Source: Panulirus ornatus (taxonomy: Eukaryota > Arthropoda > Malacostraca > Decapoda > Palinuridae). From it: a stretch of 64,000 nucleotides of DNA. The position numbers and the translations under genes were made by a program. Below, one piece after another: positions 50,001 through 61,052 of this stretch; the stretch's first letter is position 1; each line of letters opens with the position of its first letter. The notes beneath the pieces are model-generated. The model worked only from the letters and a program-made list of their open reading frames with translations, was not told the origin of the DNA and ran no database searches. Location: positions 17,944,518-18,008,517 of the forward strand of contig NC_092236.1 of NCBI RefSeq assembly GCF_036320965.1. Reading direction: 5' to 3'.

Positions 50001-50215
50001 TCACACGCACGCACGCACGCCCGCACGCACGCACACACATCTAGGCTAAGCCAGGTACCCATTTATCGAAAAAAAAGAAGGATGAACAGCTGAAATCGGC
50101 TGTGAGCCGACTGCTGCGCCTGGAAGCCAAACCCGTGTGGACACGATCCCGGGCGGCCCATGTTGATTCAGAGTCAGTAACGTTAACCACTACACTATAG
50201 TGTGTGTGTGTGTGT
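49788..50215 (-). mobile_element. tRNA-derived composite SINE with embedded (CA)n
   Basis: Minus strand from 50215: box A TAGTGTAGTGG, the 'gggccgcccgggatcg' block, an eroded box B, 'gcgcagcagtcggc' and 'cgataaatgggtacctggc'. A (CA)n/(CG)-rich tract (50038-49943) and a tail with 'gagtaaagacatggtaca' and 'ggttaagaaac' follow, ending at a (GT)n tract (49838-49788). The microsatellite is thus inside the element. Confidence 0.75.
49943..50038. repeat. (CA)n and (CACG)n tract
   Basis: About 29 CA units followed by GCAC/GCCC variants, inside the composite SINE. Confidence 0.95.
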
Positions 50216-50345
50216 GTGTGTGTGTATGCAGAAGTGCTGAAGGACCGAATATAAAGACATATAACCCACCCGCTGAGGCTCTTGGTTCATACGTAACAAG
50301 CACCCTACCCTCTTCACCCTTTCCCCCACCCCCACCACATTTTCC
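50216..50345. other. Unassigned spacer
   Basis: Ends in a C-rich run. Nothing recognised. Confidence 0.4.
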
Positions 50346-50780
50346 ATGAAAAGATCGGCGGGAGAAAACTCCCGCTTCGAAATTCAGGAAATTCCCCCCC
50401 GTCCGATCAGATGCATCCAGTCAGCAATCCGATCCGTAATTTCCGATACCGCGCTGCGAAATATCCGGACAACACTCGGCAATTTCCGACAAAGAGTTCG
50501 GCTCAATCCGGACCAAAGCCTCCCTTCTTCTCGGGTTTTATCCGCAATGACCGAACCAAGTTCCCGCTTGTCACGAGGCCCTTATCTCCGAGCCTCCACA
50601 ACATCTTCGAGGGAGGAGGAGGAGGAGGAGGAGGTCCGAATCCTTTGGGGGGAGGAGGAGGAGGAGGGGGATGTCCTTGCGTCGTGGGCCCGAACCCCGG
50701 CCCTGGCCCCCAGTGTTTGCTCGGCTCGGTAATCAAGGGGCGTCCAGTCTTCCCCTGGATCCATGTTTATATTCACGAGA
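50346..50780. other. CpG-rich segment
   Basis: Local CpG and GC content is clearly above the surroundings (repeated 'ccgat', 'ccgac', 'gcggg'), with GGA-type triplet runs at 50607-50670 and a GCGGGAG/CTCCCGC hairpin at 50358-50375. Overlapping frames are open on both strands simply because TA-containing stops are rare. It may be a CpG island of an unseen gene or an inserted repeat. Confidence 0.45.
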
Positions 50781-50859
50781 GTTGTTTGTTGATCTTCCAG
50801 TTCCAGCAGATGAAAAGTAGTCGCAGGAAACACAGTTTTAGCAGCGGAATGTGCATTGG

Positions 50860-50935
50860 TAGGTATCTATCTATCTAACTATCTATCTGTCTGTCTATCT
50901 GTCTGTCTGTCGGTCTGTCTGTCTGTCTATCTATT
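50860..50935. repeat. (CTAT)n/(CTGT)n tract
   Basis: Interleaved CTAT and CTGT tetranucleotides with short interruptions. Confidence 0.9.
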
Positions 50936-51521
50936 TACATATCCATATACATATATGATACAGTCAGATAGATCGATAGAAAGACCGACAGACACAGATA
51001 ATATGACATTTGTGTGAATGTATCTATTTATATTCGTGTCATTTACCCCTTAATATAATTTCCCGTGTTCCACTTCGCTGTAAGATCTAAAGAAAAAAAA
51101 AAATTCCCACCTCGACCGTAACTCTCTGTTACGGGGAGCTGTTCCTGCTGTGGTCATCAGTCACCATTCTCCGTGGCTGCCTAACCACTTCAACCACCAC
51201 CACAGTTAGATATCCATAGACGTCTCTATCAGTCACTCATAACTGCTAGTGATTATCTTTCTTAACTATCTACAGTTACTCTCAGTAAGTCAGTAACCTC
51301 TTACCCGCAGTCAGTCAGTAAAGTCTCTTGTACTCATCTCACAACCTTCGCCTATGGTCATGTTATAACAGCTCGACTTATAACTTTCCCCATTGTGGAC
51401 TTGCGAGTCACCAAGGCCTGTTTGTGTCCCTCGATCTGGTGACCTTACGAGATGTGAAGATTTGTCGTGGTCTCGGCCTGTGTCATGGCACCAGAATGTG
51501 TCGAGTGTCGGGACTCTCTGG

Positions 51522-51523
<2 letters not shown>
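50936..51523. other. Unassigned stretch
   Basis: Degenerate 'cagtcactcata' type words at 51200-51330 suggest an old repeat. No gene. Confidence 0.4.
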
Positions 51524-51524
<1 letters not shown>

Positions 51525-51610
<86 letters not shown>

Positions 51611-51611
51611 G
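51525..51611. repeat. (GA)n microsatellite
   Basis: About 43 GA units with a single CAGA break. Confidence 0.95.
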
Positions 51612-51792
51612 TGTTCTGGAGATCCCCGTTTCTTTGTTGTTTAATGATACACGGATAGATTTATTGCGTCGTGAGGACATCACACCACGCGTGGGTTTTA
51701 GAAATACGGCCCTGTGTTGTCAGACCTCACGGCTGAGCACAGCACACGTGTTCCCAGGAGCAATAACCAGCTTTTGGTATTCACACGGCGTG

Positions 51793-51795
<3 letters not shown>

Positions 51796-51858
<63 letters not shown>

Positions 51859-51866
51859 GCGCGCAC
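51796..51866. repeat. (CA)n followed by (CG)10
   Basis: About 24 CA units run directly into about ten CG units at 51844-51864. Alternating purine-pyrimidine sequence of this kind can adopt the Z form. Confidence 0.95.
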
Positions 51867-51942
51867 ATGGTACATATATACAAGGTTAAGAGACGGGACA
51901 GCACGAGTGTAAAACTCTTTTCTCCGTAACACACAAATAGTC

Positions 51943-52011
<69 letters not shown>
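51867..52011. mobile_element. Composite SINE tail and (CA)n
   Basis: 'catggtacatatatacaagg', 'ttaagagacggg' and 'gagtgtaaaactctttt' match the SINE tail module, flanked by (CA)n on both sides (the second at 51946-52011). Confidence 0.7.
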
Positions 52012-52015
<4 letters not shown>

Positions 52016-53269
52016 TCTTGTCATTCGTCATTGGAGGATACAATTAGAGACTCAACATCGTGGAAAAACAGCACAGGAAAATCTGTCATGTTAATAGCAA
52101 ATACCGAGAACAGAGAAAGTACTTGTGGACATAAGAACAGCTCCACCAGCTTGCCCCACTCACGCTCAGGCAGCCGCTTCAGTGCCATGTGGAGATAAAG
52201 TTGTTCTAGTTATCAACATCTTTCTGTGCTTCAGCCAATACCAGGTGTATACTAACTGCATACAGTGCAGGCTGGGTCAGTACCAGCGGTGGCAAGCCAT
52301 CAAGTAACGATCGTTGGTTACTATGACGTAGCGGGTTAGTTCGGGGTTTACAGTCACCCGAGTGCGTTGAATCTTGAGGAGATATGGTGGTCTAAGCTCA
52401 CTTTCCGAGAAATCATATTGACCTTTTACTTCGTTAGCTTTTGCTTGTATATTCTTCAAACCCATGAGAGATCGAACCATCGTCGTGATATTACCTGCGC
52501 CTCATAATAGTTTTGCATGTTCCCTTCCCACCCCCAAGAACCATTCGCTGTCGCGTGACGTATGCCCAAAACACTATGAAGAGGAGCAACCTCGGTGGTG
52601 GTGGAGGAGGTGGGAGGAGGTCAGAATGGGGGAAATAATTATATACCAGAAATGTGAGATGAAGCAGACCTCTTATCACATTAGTTACACAGGGGAAGGT
52701 TATTACGTCGAGGGGGAGGTGGCCACGCTACGAGATGGGATATACAGCGAGGGTGGGAGGGAGAAGGTATTAGAAATGTTGGAGAGACTGTGGGGAATAT
52801 ATGTAGTAGGGTTATACCAAGGGAGGTTCTGGAGGTACGTGTCAGGGAAGGGTCTCACATGATGCTGATGTTGAAATATGCCGTGAAATGTTATAGAGTT
52901 ATGTTTGGGGAGGTTGGTCACAAGGTCTGGATGGATGTAGAAATGTGTATGGAGCATTTGAAGGGATATGCTGAGTAAAGGTTGTAGATGTAGGAGAGGT
53001 TATACCGCTATGATTGGAGAGATGTTCAAAAGACGTTCTCAGGGAGGAAAGCTTCTGGCCAACCGTGACTCGCGGCATACTTCATCTGTCGGGTTGCACG
53101 ACCGTGACACACGGTCGTTGTACAACTGAGTATTTTATTAGTCGTTCGTCCTAGAATATTTTATCTATTATTGTAGTAGGCTCCCCGCCTCGTAAATCAG
53201 ATGTCGTGAGTTCGTTCGTACTCAGTTGATTTCTGTTTTCTGCAAAAACAAAAGCCTTATAGTACCTAT
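52012..53269. other. Unassigned stretch
   Basis: Frames at 52464-52862 and 52790-52978 are purine-rich and lack known domains. A tRNA-like 'gtagtaggctccccgcctcg' near 53175 has only a poor box B. Confidence 0.45.
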
Positions 53270-53430
53270 TTGATCGACCAGCCCCTAAGGTTGGATGATG
53301 AACTGCTTGGTTGACTGTGGACCGACTCCCGCAAACAGAATTCGAACCTATGTGCTCGACCTCGGGCGGCCCATGAATACGTCACGGTCAGGAACGCTAA
53401 CCGCTACACCACGGAGGACCGTAGCAAATA
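53270..53430 (-). mobile_element. tRNA-derived SINE head
   Basis: On the minus strand: TGGTGTAGCGG (box A, about 53411-53421), 'gttagcgttcctgacc', 'gggccgcccgaggtcgag', box B GGTTCGAATTC, 'gcgggagtcggtccacagtc' and 'ggggctggtcgatc'. Promoter boxes are among the best in the window. Confidence 0.8.
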
Positions 53431-53970
53431 AATCAAGAGGGTGTCCGTTTGAGCAAAAGCTGATCAAATGGACGGGTTAGCGGACGAGGCTATTAAACCA
53501 GATGATGGTCGAATGGGTTAGCCCCTGCGGGGAGGGGGATGTCTGACGGAACATGATCGTAGAAATCGCCGGAAAATATTATCACATGTAGGAAAATTAG
53601 CGGATTTTAAAAGGTACGCGCTGTGAAGGGAGGTTTTACAGAAATTCTACTGAGAGTTACAGCCATAAGTCTGGTGTAGGATCTAAGTAAAGGACTGTAG
53701 GACATTGGTCGTTGGGAGGAGACCGTCGGCGGGCGTTCAACGTTGCCGAATGAGAACGTGGAGAGATAGACTGTGAGTGGAAGTGGGGTGGAGATGAGGA
53801 GGAAGTGCGCTACAACGTCGGTTGGGAGGGAGGAGAGAGGGAGGCGAACCGACGGGTGATGCTGAGGAAATGTAACGGAGGGAAGGACACTGATAGTAGG
53901 AGGGAGGGTGAGGAACTGGTTGCGAAGTCCACCATCTGCTGCTCTCCACACCTACTGATAATTTCCTCCC
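53431..53970. other. Unassigned purine-rich stretch
   Basis: Nothing recognised. Confidence 0.45.
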
Positions 53971-53974
53971 TCCT

Positions 53975-54240
53975 GTCATTCACTTGTACTCTTGCACTTA
54001 TCATCCATTTATGCTGCCGTCTTCTAACCCACTTATGTTGGCTCTTCAACACCTATATGTTGTTAAACTCTCACCTACTTACGCTGATATTCTTCCACCT
54101 ACTTGTAACACCGTCCTTTCACACGCTCATATTGGAGCTCTATTGCCCGCTTGTACTCGTTATTCTAACTCACTTGTTCTACAGATCTTGCCCTCTGTTA
54201 CTATATCTATCACCTCGTTTGTGTTGTCAAGTCCTCCGTA
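53975..54240. repeat. Degenerate minisatellite, about 25 bp unit
   Basis: 'cccacttatgttggctcttc'-like units recur about ten times with strong divergence. Confidence 0.65.
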
Positions 54241-54369
54241 GTAGTGTGCGCAATAAAGCTTTGTTGTGGTGGCGCTTATGTCCACCTTACCATACTCTCA
54301 ACTTACTTTACTAACGGTCAGTATCTGTTCTCATCTGAAACTTTATCATGTGACAGTGATAATTTGCAG

Positions 54370-55085
<716 letters not shown>

Positions 55086-55335
55086 TCGTCCTCAGGTCTC
55101 CCCTTCACCATCACAGACCCAGCCATGACTCCCCCACCACCACTAATCCTCCCTCTCCCCACCCAAAGGACCCATCTAAAGACCCCTCACCCTTTCCAAA
55201 CGACCAAGCTCATAACCCCCCACCGTTGCCCAATCCTCTCCCTCTCCCTCCAAAACAACCCACTTCATGACCCCTAGTATTGCCCCATCCCCAACCATAT
55301 CCCAGAGCACAACCCCCACCACTGCCCCTTCTTTT
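55086..55335. repeat. Degenerate C-rich repeat
   Basis: 'cagcccatgacccc' and 'cactgcccct' words recur at about 65-70 bp; the same words recur in 57020-57600. Confidence 0.55.
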
Positions 55336-55339
55336 CCTT

Positions 55340-56465
55340 CTCTCTATCCGTGTATGGTTAGAGGATAGAGGAAAGAAGTGGGACAAGTGAAGGAATAGTT
55401 TGTAATAGAAGAAAGGGTTGAAGTGTATACAGGTGTATGGTATAGCTTTTCTTACGTATGCTGATGATTATCTGGATGCGTATATTTGGGCTTTATCTAT
55501 ATATCCCCGACAGACTGAGGGTATGTGTGTAGATTTGCTGACTCTCTTTGGTTTAAGAAAGGGAATTTGGTAAGCTAAGTAGTGTTCGCTGTATACACCG
55601 ATGGATGGATGGAGTCTCTATAAATGCTCTGAGTCTCCGAGGGAACCAAGGGTATTCCATGCTGTCGAGATCTAGGATGTGTCTATACTTTGTATCATCG
55701 TTGTCTTCAAGTCTATGCCATACTTTCTGGACTGCTTCTCATAGGATTGGATCGACTGGTTTAAAACCTTTAGTCGCTCCTGCTTTTCTAAGATGTCTTC
55801 ATTGTATGGGTGTTTCTCATTTGTTGACGAATCGTAGGACATTATTTTGTATCCTGCGCAACTTCAGCGTGCGGCGTGATTTGGAGGCGAGGAACTTTGG
55901 TACAGGAGAGTAGGTTGGGTTAAGTAAGTTCGTTGGTTTCACCGGGTGTAAATATTGGCTCTCTGGAAGGTGGCAAAATATATACAGATTGGTCAGAGCT
56001 GCTTCTTGTACGGAACTCTTGGTTGATATTGCCTCGTGACCCAGCCCCATGACCCCTAACCCCTGTCCCTTCCTCTCCCGCACGCCAAGGCCCGTCCACC
56101 AGCGAGTGAGGTACATCACCAGTACGATCCACATGGGTATTGGGAGGGTTAGTGACGGCTGTGTAGTGCATCAGCACTTATGTGGCTGTCAAGTTTCACT
56201 CTTTTGGCCCAGGTAGCTGCCTTTTTAATTTCCTACCTCACCCACGTGTGGGCTGATGGTATTCAGTCCACAGCCATACAGCCTCTACATTTCACACATA
56301 ACACCCGACAACACGTAGCTCAAACGACTCGTTTTTTCGTAACCAGATTTCCCTGTGGTGAGCACCACGGGCTAGCCCTGCCATTTGGCAAAATCTTGTC
56401 GTAAGTACTCGTAACGAAGGAAGCACTCCCTGTTATTGAGACTCATCTCATTTCCTTTTCCTTAT
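55340..56465. repeat. Diverged tandem duplication, unit A
   Basis: Aligns in order with 56470-57300: 'ggttagag-agag', 'gtatacaggtgtatg-tag', 'atatccccga', the pair 'gtgtacagcaatg' / 'gtatacaccgatg', 'tccgagggaaccaagggtat' and 'ccatgctgtcgaga'. Divergence is large. Confidence 0.6.
55600..55930 (-). pseudogene. Retrotransposon C-terminal remnant
   Basis: On the minus strand, YSPVPKFLASKSRRTLKLRR, IQNNVLRFVNK, then after a stop and frameshift ATKGFKPVDPIL, VQKVWHRLEDNDDTKY and MEYPWFPRRLRAF. The order matches the tail of arthropod LINE proteins (LR-LQ--QN-ALRFV, then W-L and a YPWFPR-type end). A more decayed copy follows at about 56980-56750 on the same strand. Confidence 0.5.
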
Positions 56466-56469
56466 TTAT

Positions 56470-57065
56470 AGGATGGTTAGAGAGAGAAGAAGGGGGCTGG
56501 ATAGGGGAAGATGTAGCTTTGGAATGGAAGATGTCTGAAGGTTATACACGTATGTAGTGTAGGTTTTCTACTGTGTGAGGGAGATTTGCTAGAAACATGG
56601 TTTTCTGCTGCAATATCTGTATATTTCCCCGGAAAAGTAGAGGGCGTGTATGTGATGAAGTTGTTGCATGTTTGCTTGGGATGAGAGGGGAAATTACCAA
56701 AGCTAAGATAAGCATAGTTCATTGTGTACAGCAATGAATGACTGGAGGCTCCCCTGGTGTTCCGAGGCTCCGTGGGAACTAAGGGTATTCCATGTTTGTA
56801 CTGTTGTCAAGGTCTCGAACATGTCTACGATTTGTGCCTTCGATGTCCTTTAGTCTTAATTAAGCATGCTGTCTCTGTTGCTTCACTTAATTACCTGCCA
56901 ACTAGTTTGATTTTTCGTCGTCCGGGACGTTCATCGGTGGTTTTGATGGAGGAGTAACTCACGTTTGTCGTTCTTTTGTTGATATTGTCTATTATCAAGC
57001 CTCATGATCCCCTACACCCTCCCGTCTCCCGCCTCGATATCCAGACCATGATCCCCACCACAGCT

Positions 57066-57143
<78 letters not shown>

Positions 57144-57300
57144 ACCTCAGGCCAGCCCATAACGACCTCCCCTTTCCCTCTCGTAGACCAGTGCATGACC
57201 GCCTCATCTCCCCGTCCCTCAGTCCTGCTTGCGACTTCCTTCCCTCTTCTCCTCTCTCAGGCCAGTCCATGACCCACTTTCCTCCCACTGTTTCTCCCTA
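56470..57300. repeat. Diverged tandem duplication, unit B
   Basis: Second unit of the duplication described at 55340. A (CT)n tract at 57067-57141 lies inside it. Confidence 0.6.
57067..57141. repeat. (CT)n microsatellite
   Basis: About 37 CT units. Confidence 0.95.
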
Positions 57301-57600
57301 AGCTCCCCTCACCCCGAGACCCCGCCCACTCCTCCACCCTCACTGTAAGACGCAACCCATGACTCCCCCTCCCCCCTCCCTCTTTAACTACTGGCCTCCC
57401 ACATCACCTCCTCGCCCTCCTCAACTCCAGCCCATGACCGCCACTGCTGTGTGTCTCCTCCTCCTTCTATTCTCTCAGTCTCAACTCATGAACCCTGCCA
57501 CTGCCCCTCCTCACTTCCCCTTCCCCAAACTCAGTCCATGACCCCCTCCAATACCCTTCCTCTCCCTCTCTCACTCAACCCATAACCCAACCACTGACCA
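57142..57600. repeat. Degenerate C-rich repeat, about 65-70 bp unit
   Basis: 'cagcccatgacc', 'cagtgcatgacc', 'cagtccatgacc' and 'caactcatgaacc' head successive units that end in CCTC-rich sequence. About seven units. Confidence 0.65.
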
Positions 57601-58094
57601 CAGACACACACAAACAGCACATGGGTGACTGCGGCCGCCGTGTCTCGCCTTTAATGCGACTCAGACAAGGCTCTCTCTGCTGCTGAGAGAGACATGGGGA
57701 AGGTGGAGAGACAAGGAGACGAGGGGTAAGGGGGTGGGGGGGGGGGGAAATGGGTGGGGAGAGAGACGCAAGATGTGGGCGGGTGGGGTGAGGGAGGCAC
57801 AAGACGACTGTGGGTGGCTGGAGCTTTGTGGGGAGGCAAGTACTTTAGGCCTACCTGTCCGTGGCCTGACCCCAACCTCGATAATAATCGTCCGTCTCTA
57901 TACGCATTAACCGAACAGCTGGGCCGATAGCGGACGTACAAGAGGGTCTTATCTTTTCCCTTTATCTATCAAGAGACGGATCCATGGCGATGGATGGAGG
58001 AGACTGGACATAAGGAGGGCTTGGCTGTAGGCCTCCAAGGTTAGTGGAGGGATGAAGAGAAATCGAAGAGCGAAGTAGACACTGGTTGAGGTTT
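57601..58094. other. Unassigned stretch
   Basis: G run at 57734-57747. Nothing recognised. Confidence 0.4.
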
Positions 58095-58156
58095 GTGTTT
58101 GTGTGTTACGGGGAATTTTACACTTGCGTTAACCCGTGTACTATTTCCTCTCTCTT

Positions 58157-58234
<78 letters not shown>

Positions 58235-58355
58235 GCTAGCCTAAGCGAGTCACCCGAGGGGAAGGTGGACACTTGGGTTGGATGTGGACCGACCGCCGCG
58301 TCCAGGTTTCGAACTCATTGGGGGCCGACCCCTGGCTGGCCGGTATTTAACTCAC
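58095..58355 (-). mobile_element. tRNA-derived composite SINE with embedded (CA)n
   Basis: Minus strand: an eroded tRNA-like head (58350-58245; 'gttcgaaacctggac' as box B, 'gcggcggtcggtcc'), then a (TG)n tract (58231-58161), then the tail 'gtgtaaaattccccgtaacac'. Same order as the copy at 50215. Confidence 0.7.
58161..58231. repeat. (CA)n microsatellite
   Basis: About 35 CA units inside the composite SINE. Confidence 0.95.
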
Positions 58356-58360
58356 GTATA

Positions 58361-58419
<59 letters not shown>

Positions 58420-58490
58420 CATCCATCTGCACTGTTCAGGGAGGGAGTTTTACACTCATGAGGCCCATCTCTTGAAACTTCTATATTGTC
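58361..58490 (+). mobile_element. (GT)n and composite SINE tail
   Basis: About 28 GT units (58361-58416), then 'taatcatccatctgcactgt' and 'gagttttacactcatgaggc', the tail module on the plus strand. Confidence 0.65.
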
Positions 58491-58509
58491 ATTCAGCTTT
58501 TTAGATTTC

Positions 58510-59010
58510 TGTATGATGTCTATCCTGAATATTTCTCAATTCCATCTGTGCCATTCATCCACCATCCTCATACCATAAAAGTGCCTTTCTATATTTTTCT
58601 TAACAAGTTTCTTGCTTGATTTGGTATTTTGTCCTTTGGTTGCTCCATCCTTACATTTTTCAAAGAACTGTTTCCTCTGTACATCATTAGCTTAATTTAA
58701 AAACTTTAAAGGCTGTGATCAGGTCACATCTCACCTTTTTCTCTTCCACGATGAGCGAGTATAAGATCTTTAGCCTTTCCCTGTAGCTCAGCTTCCTTAA
58801 CTCTGGTCCCATATTTATCACCTTCCTCTGGACCTTCTCTATTAGCTCTCCGTGCTTCTTCACGTGCCGTGACCAAAAGTGAGAAGCATATGCCAATTTG
58901 GACCACAGGGAGGATTTGAAGATATTACTGAATACTTCCTTATCCATAATCCTGAATGCATTTCTGATATTTGCCAGCAGACTGATGTTCTCCGTATGTT
59001 TACTTCTAAG
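58510..59010 (-). pseudogene. CR1/L2-like reverse transcriptase C-terminus
   Basis: On the minus strand: SKHTENISLLANIRNAFRIM, DKEVFSNIFKSSLWSKLAYA, IEKVQRKVINMGPELRKLSY, RERLKILYSLIVEEKKVRCD, LITAFKVFKL, then after a stop KQFFEKCKDG and RHFYGMRMVDEWHRWN. This is the C-terminus of CR1/L2-type reverse transcriptases (VQR-ATK...LSYEERL--L-L-TLEERR-RGDLIE-FK). An 86-codon frame is intact. The catalytic region is absent, so the copy is a truncated relic. The 25-bp array adjoins it at 59018. Confidence 0.8.
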
Positions 59011-59017
59011 GTGGGAC

Positions 59018-59367
59018 TTTGCTACGGGCTAGGGACGAAGTCTTTGCTACGGGCTAGGGACGAAGTCTTTGCTACAGGCTAAGGACGAAGACTTTGCTGC
59101 AGGCTAGGGACGAGGTGTTTGCTACAGGCTAGGGACGAAGTCTTTGCTACAGGCTAGGGACGAAGTCTTTGCTACAGGCTAGGGACGAAGTCTTTGCTAC
59201 GGGCTAGGGACGAAGTCTTTGCTACAGGCTAGGGACGAAGTCTTTGCTACGGGCTAGGGACGAAGTCTTTGCTACGGGCTAGGGACGAGGTCTTTGCTAC
59301 GGGCTAGGGACGAGGTGTTTGCTACGGGCTAGGGACGAAGTCTTTGCTACGGGCTAGGGACGAAGTC
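59018..59367. repeat. 25-bp tandem array, 14 copies
   Basis: The unit contains 'gctacgggctagggacgaag' plus TCTTT. Variants alternate between GCTACGGG and GCTACAGG; one unit has GCTGCAGG. A C run at 59370-59380 ends the array. Confidence 0.97.
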
Positions 59368-59380
59368 GCCCCCCCCCCCC

Positions 59381-59548
59381 AAGTTTCTCCCTCACGCACA
59401 CATCTCTGAAGCTTATTTCCTGATTGATGATACACATTTCGAGATCTTCTTTCTCTATGACTCATCTTCATTACCTTTACATTTACTTGGGTTAAAAAAA
59501 CAACAGGTATGCATCAGACGCACAGTGGAGTCTGTCTAGGTCTCCTTT

Positions 59549-59587
<39 letters not shown>

Positions 59588-59933
59588 TTTGCTGTCCTTT
59601 TAGGTACTTAGGCGCTTTCAAGTAATATGTCTGTAATCAGTGGTGTACATTATGTTGCACGTGCTTTTAATTTTCATATATTTTCTCAGAGTCGTGTCCA
59701 GAATTTTAATACATAACAACACAATAGTCCCTCGTGGAATATTGCCCCGAGAGAAGAGCACAAGAATATATTCGTCTTTTTTTTTTTTAATACAAATCCC
59801 GTGATTCAGGGTCTTGGCCAGAGGGATTATTCACGCACGAGAGAAAAAAAAAATCACTACAGGGAATATCCTGAAGCCAGAAGTCAAGACGGCAGAAAAG
59901 TTACAGAATAGAAGGGATGAAAATGAGGCGCTG

Positions 59934-59936
<3 letters not shown>
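59381..59936. other. Unassigned stretch with (GT)n at 59552-59583
   Basis: Nothing recognised other than the GT tract and T runs. Confidence 0.45.

Positions 59937-59974
<38 letters not shown>
59937..59974. repeat. TA and poly-T border
   Basis: A short TA run followed by about 28 T; on the minus strand this is the A tail of the RTE copy. Confidence 0.9.
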
Positions 59975-59977
<3 letters not shown>

Positions 59978-60750
59978 CTTTGTCGCTGTCTCCCGCGTTT
60001 GCGAGGTAGCGCAAGGAAACAGACGAAAGAAATGGCCCAACCCACCCCCATACACATGTATATACATACGTCCACACACGCAAATATACATACCTACACA
60101 GCTTTCCATGGTTTACCCCAGACGCTTCACATGCCCTGATTCAATCCACTGACAGCACGTCAACCCCGGTATACCACATCGCTCCAGTGCACTCTATTCC
60201 TTGCCCTCCTTTCACCCCCCTGCATGTTCAGGCCCCGATCACACAAAATCTTTTTCACTCCATCTCTCCACCTCCAATTTGGTCTCCCTCTTCTCTTCGT
60301 TCCCTCCACCTCCGACACATATATCCTCTTGGTCAATCTTTCCTCACTCATTCTCTCCATGTGCCCAAACCATTTCAAAACACCCTCTTCTGCTCTCTCA
60401 ACCACGCTCTTTTTATTTCCTCACATCTCTCTTACCCTTACGTTACTTACTCGATCAAACCACCTCACACCACACATTGTCCTCAAACATCTCATTTCCA
60501 GCACATCCATCCTCCTGCGCACCACTCTATCCATAGCCCACGCCTCGCAACCATACAACATTGTTGGAACCACTATTCCTTCAAACATACCCATTTTTGC
60601 TTTCCGAGATAATGTTCTCGACTTCCACACATTCTTCAAGGCCCCCAGGATTTTCGCCCCCTCCCCCACCCTATGATCCACTTCCGCTTCCATGGTTCCA
60701 TCCGCTGCCAGATCCACTCCCAGATATCTAAAACACTTCACTTCCTCCAG
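59975..60750 (-). mobile_element. RTE-type retrotransposon, 5'-truncated, fused to a SINE-like element
   Basis: Minus-strand copy. The 3' UTR is of the short type also seen at 12432-12631. Coding text runs from the [17 protein letters not shown] region to VVYRG with a normal stop near 60160; the methionine-led frame at 60741 reads [17 protein letters not shown] to GAGGA change near 60420 breaks the frame at the CGNKKS motif. The 5' end lies in an A-rich word (GAAAAACTGG) and is continuous with the 3' tail of the SINE-like element. Confidence 0.85.
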
Positions 60751-60990
60751 TTTTTCTTTTCTTTCATACTATTCGCCATTTCCCGCGTCAGCGAGGTAGC
60801 GTTAAGAACAGAGGACTGGGCCTCTGAGGAAACATCCTCATCCAGCCCCCTTCTCTGTTCCTTCGTTTGGAAAAAAAAAAAAAAAAAAGAGAGAGGGGAG
60901 GATTTGCAGCCCCCTGCTCCCTTCCCTTTTAGTCGCCTTCTACGACACGCAGGGAATACGTGGGAGGTATTCTTTCTCCCATATCTCCCA
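60751..60990 (-). mobile_element. SINE-like element sharing the RTE 3' hairpin, second copy
   Basis: Matches 7551-7802 along its length, including 'gtcgccttctacgacac', the A run (T-stretch in complement) and the 'gcgtcagcgaggtagcg' hairpin. It lies immediately upstream of an RTE copy in the same orientation with no spacer or (TA)n between them. Confidence 0.75.
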
Positions 60991-61000
60991 GATATATATA

Positions 61001-61050
<50 letters not shown>
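60991..61050. repeat. (TA)n tract
   Basis: About 27 TA units with one TTTA break. Confidence 0.95.

Positions 61051-61052
<2 letters not shown>

Noticed and set aside
50411..50878. Glycine-rich plus-strand protein
   Set aside because: CpG-rich sequence leaves several frames open on both strands, and the glycine run is a GGA repeat.
55605..55913. Plus-strand 102-codon frame
   Set aside because: It is the antisense of LINE C-terminal text on the minus strand.
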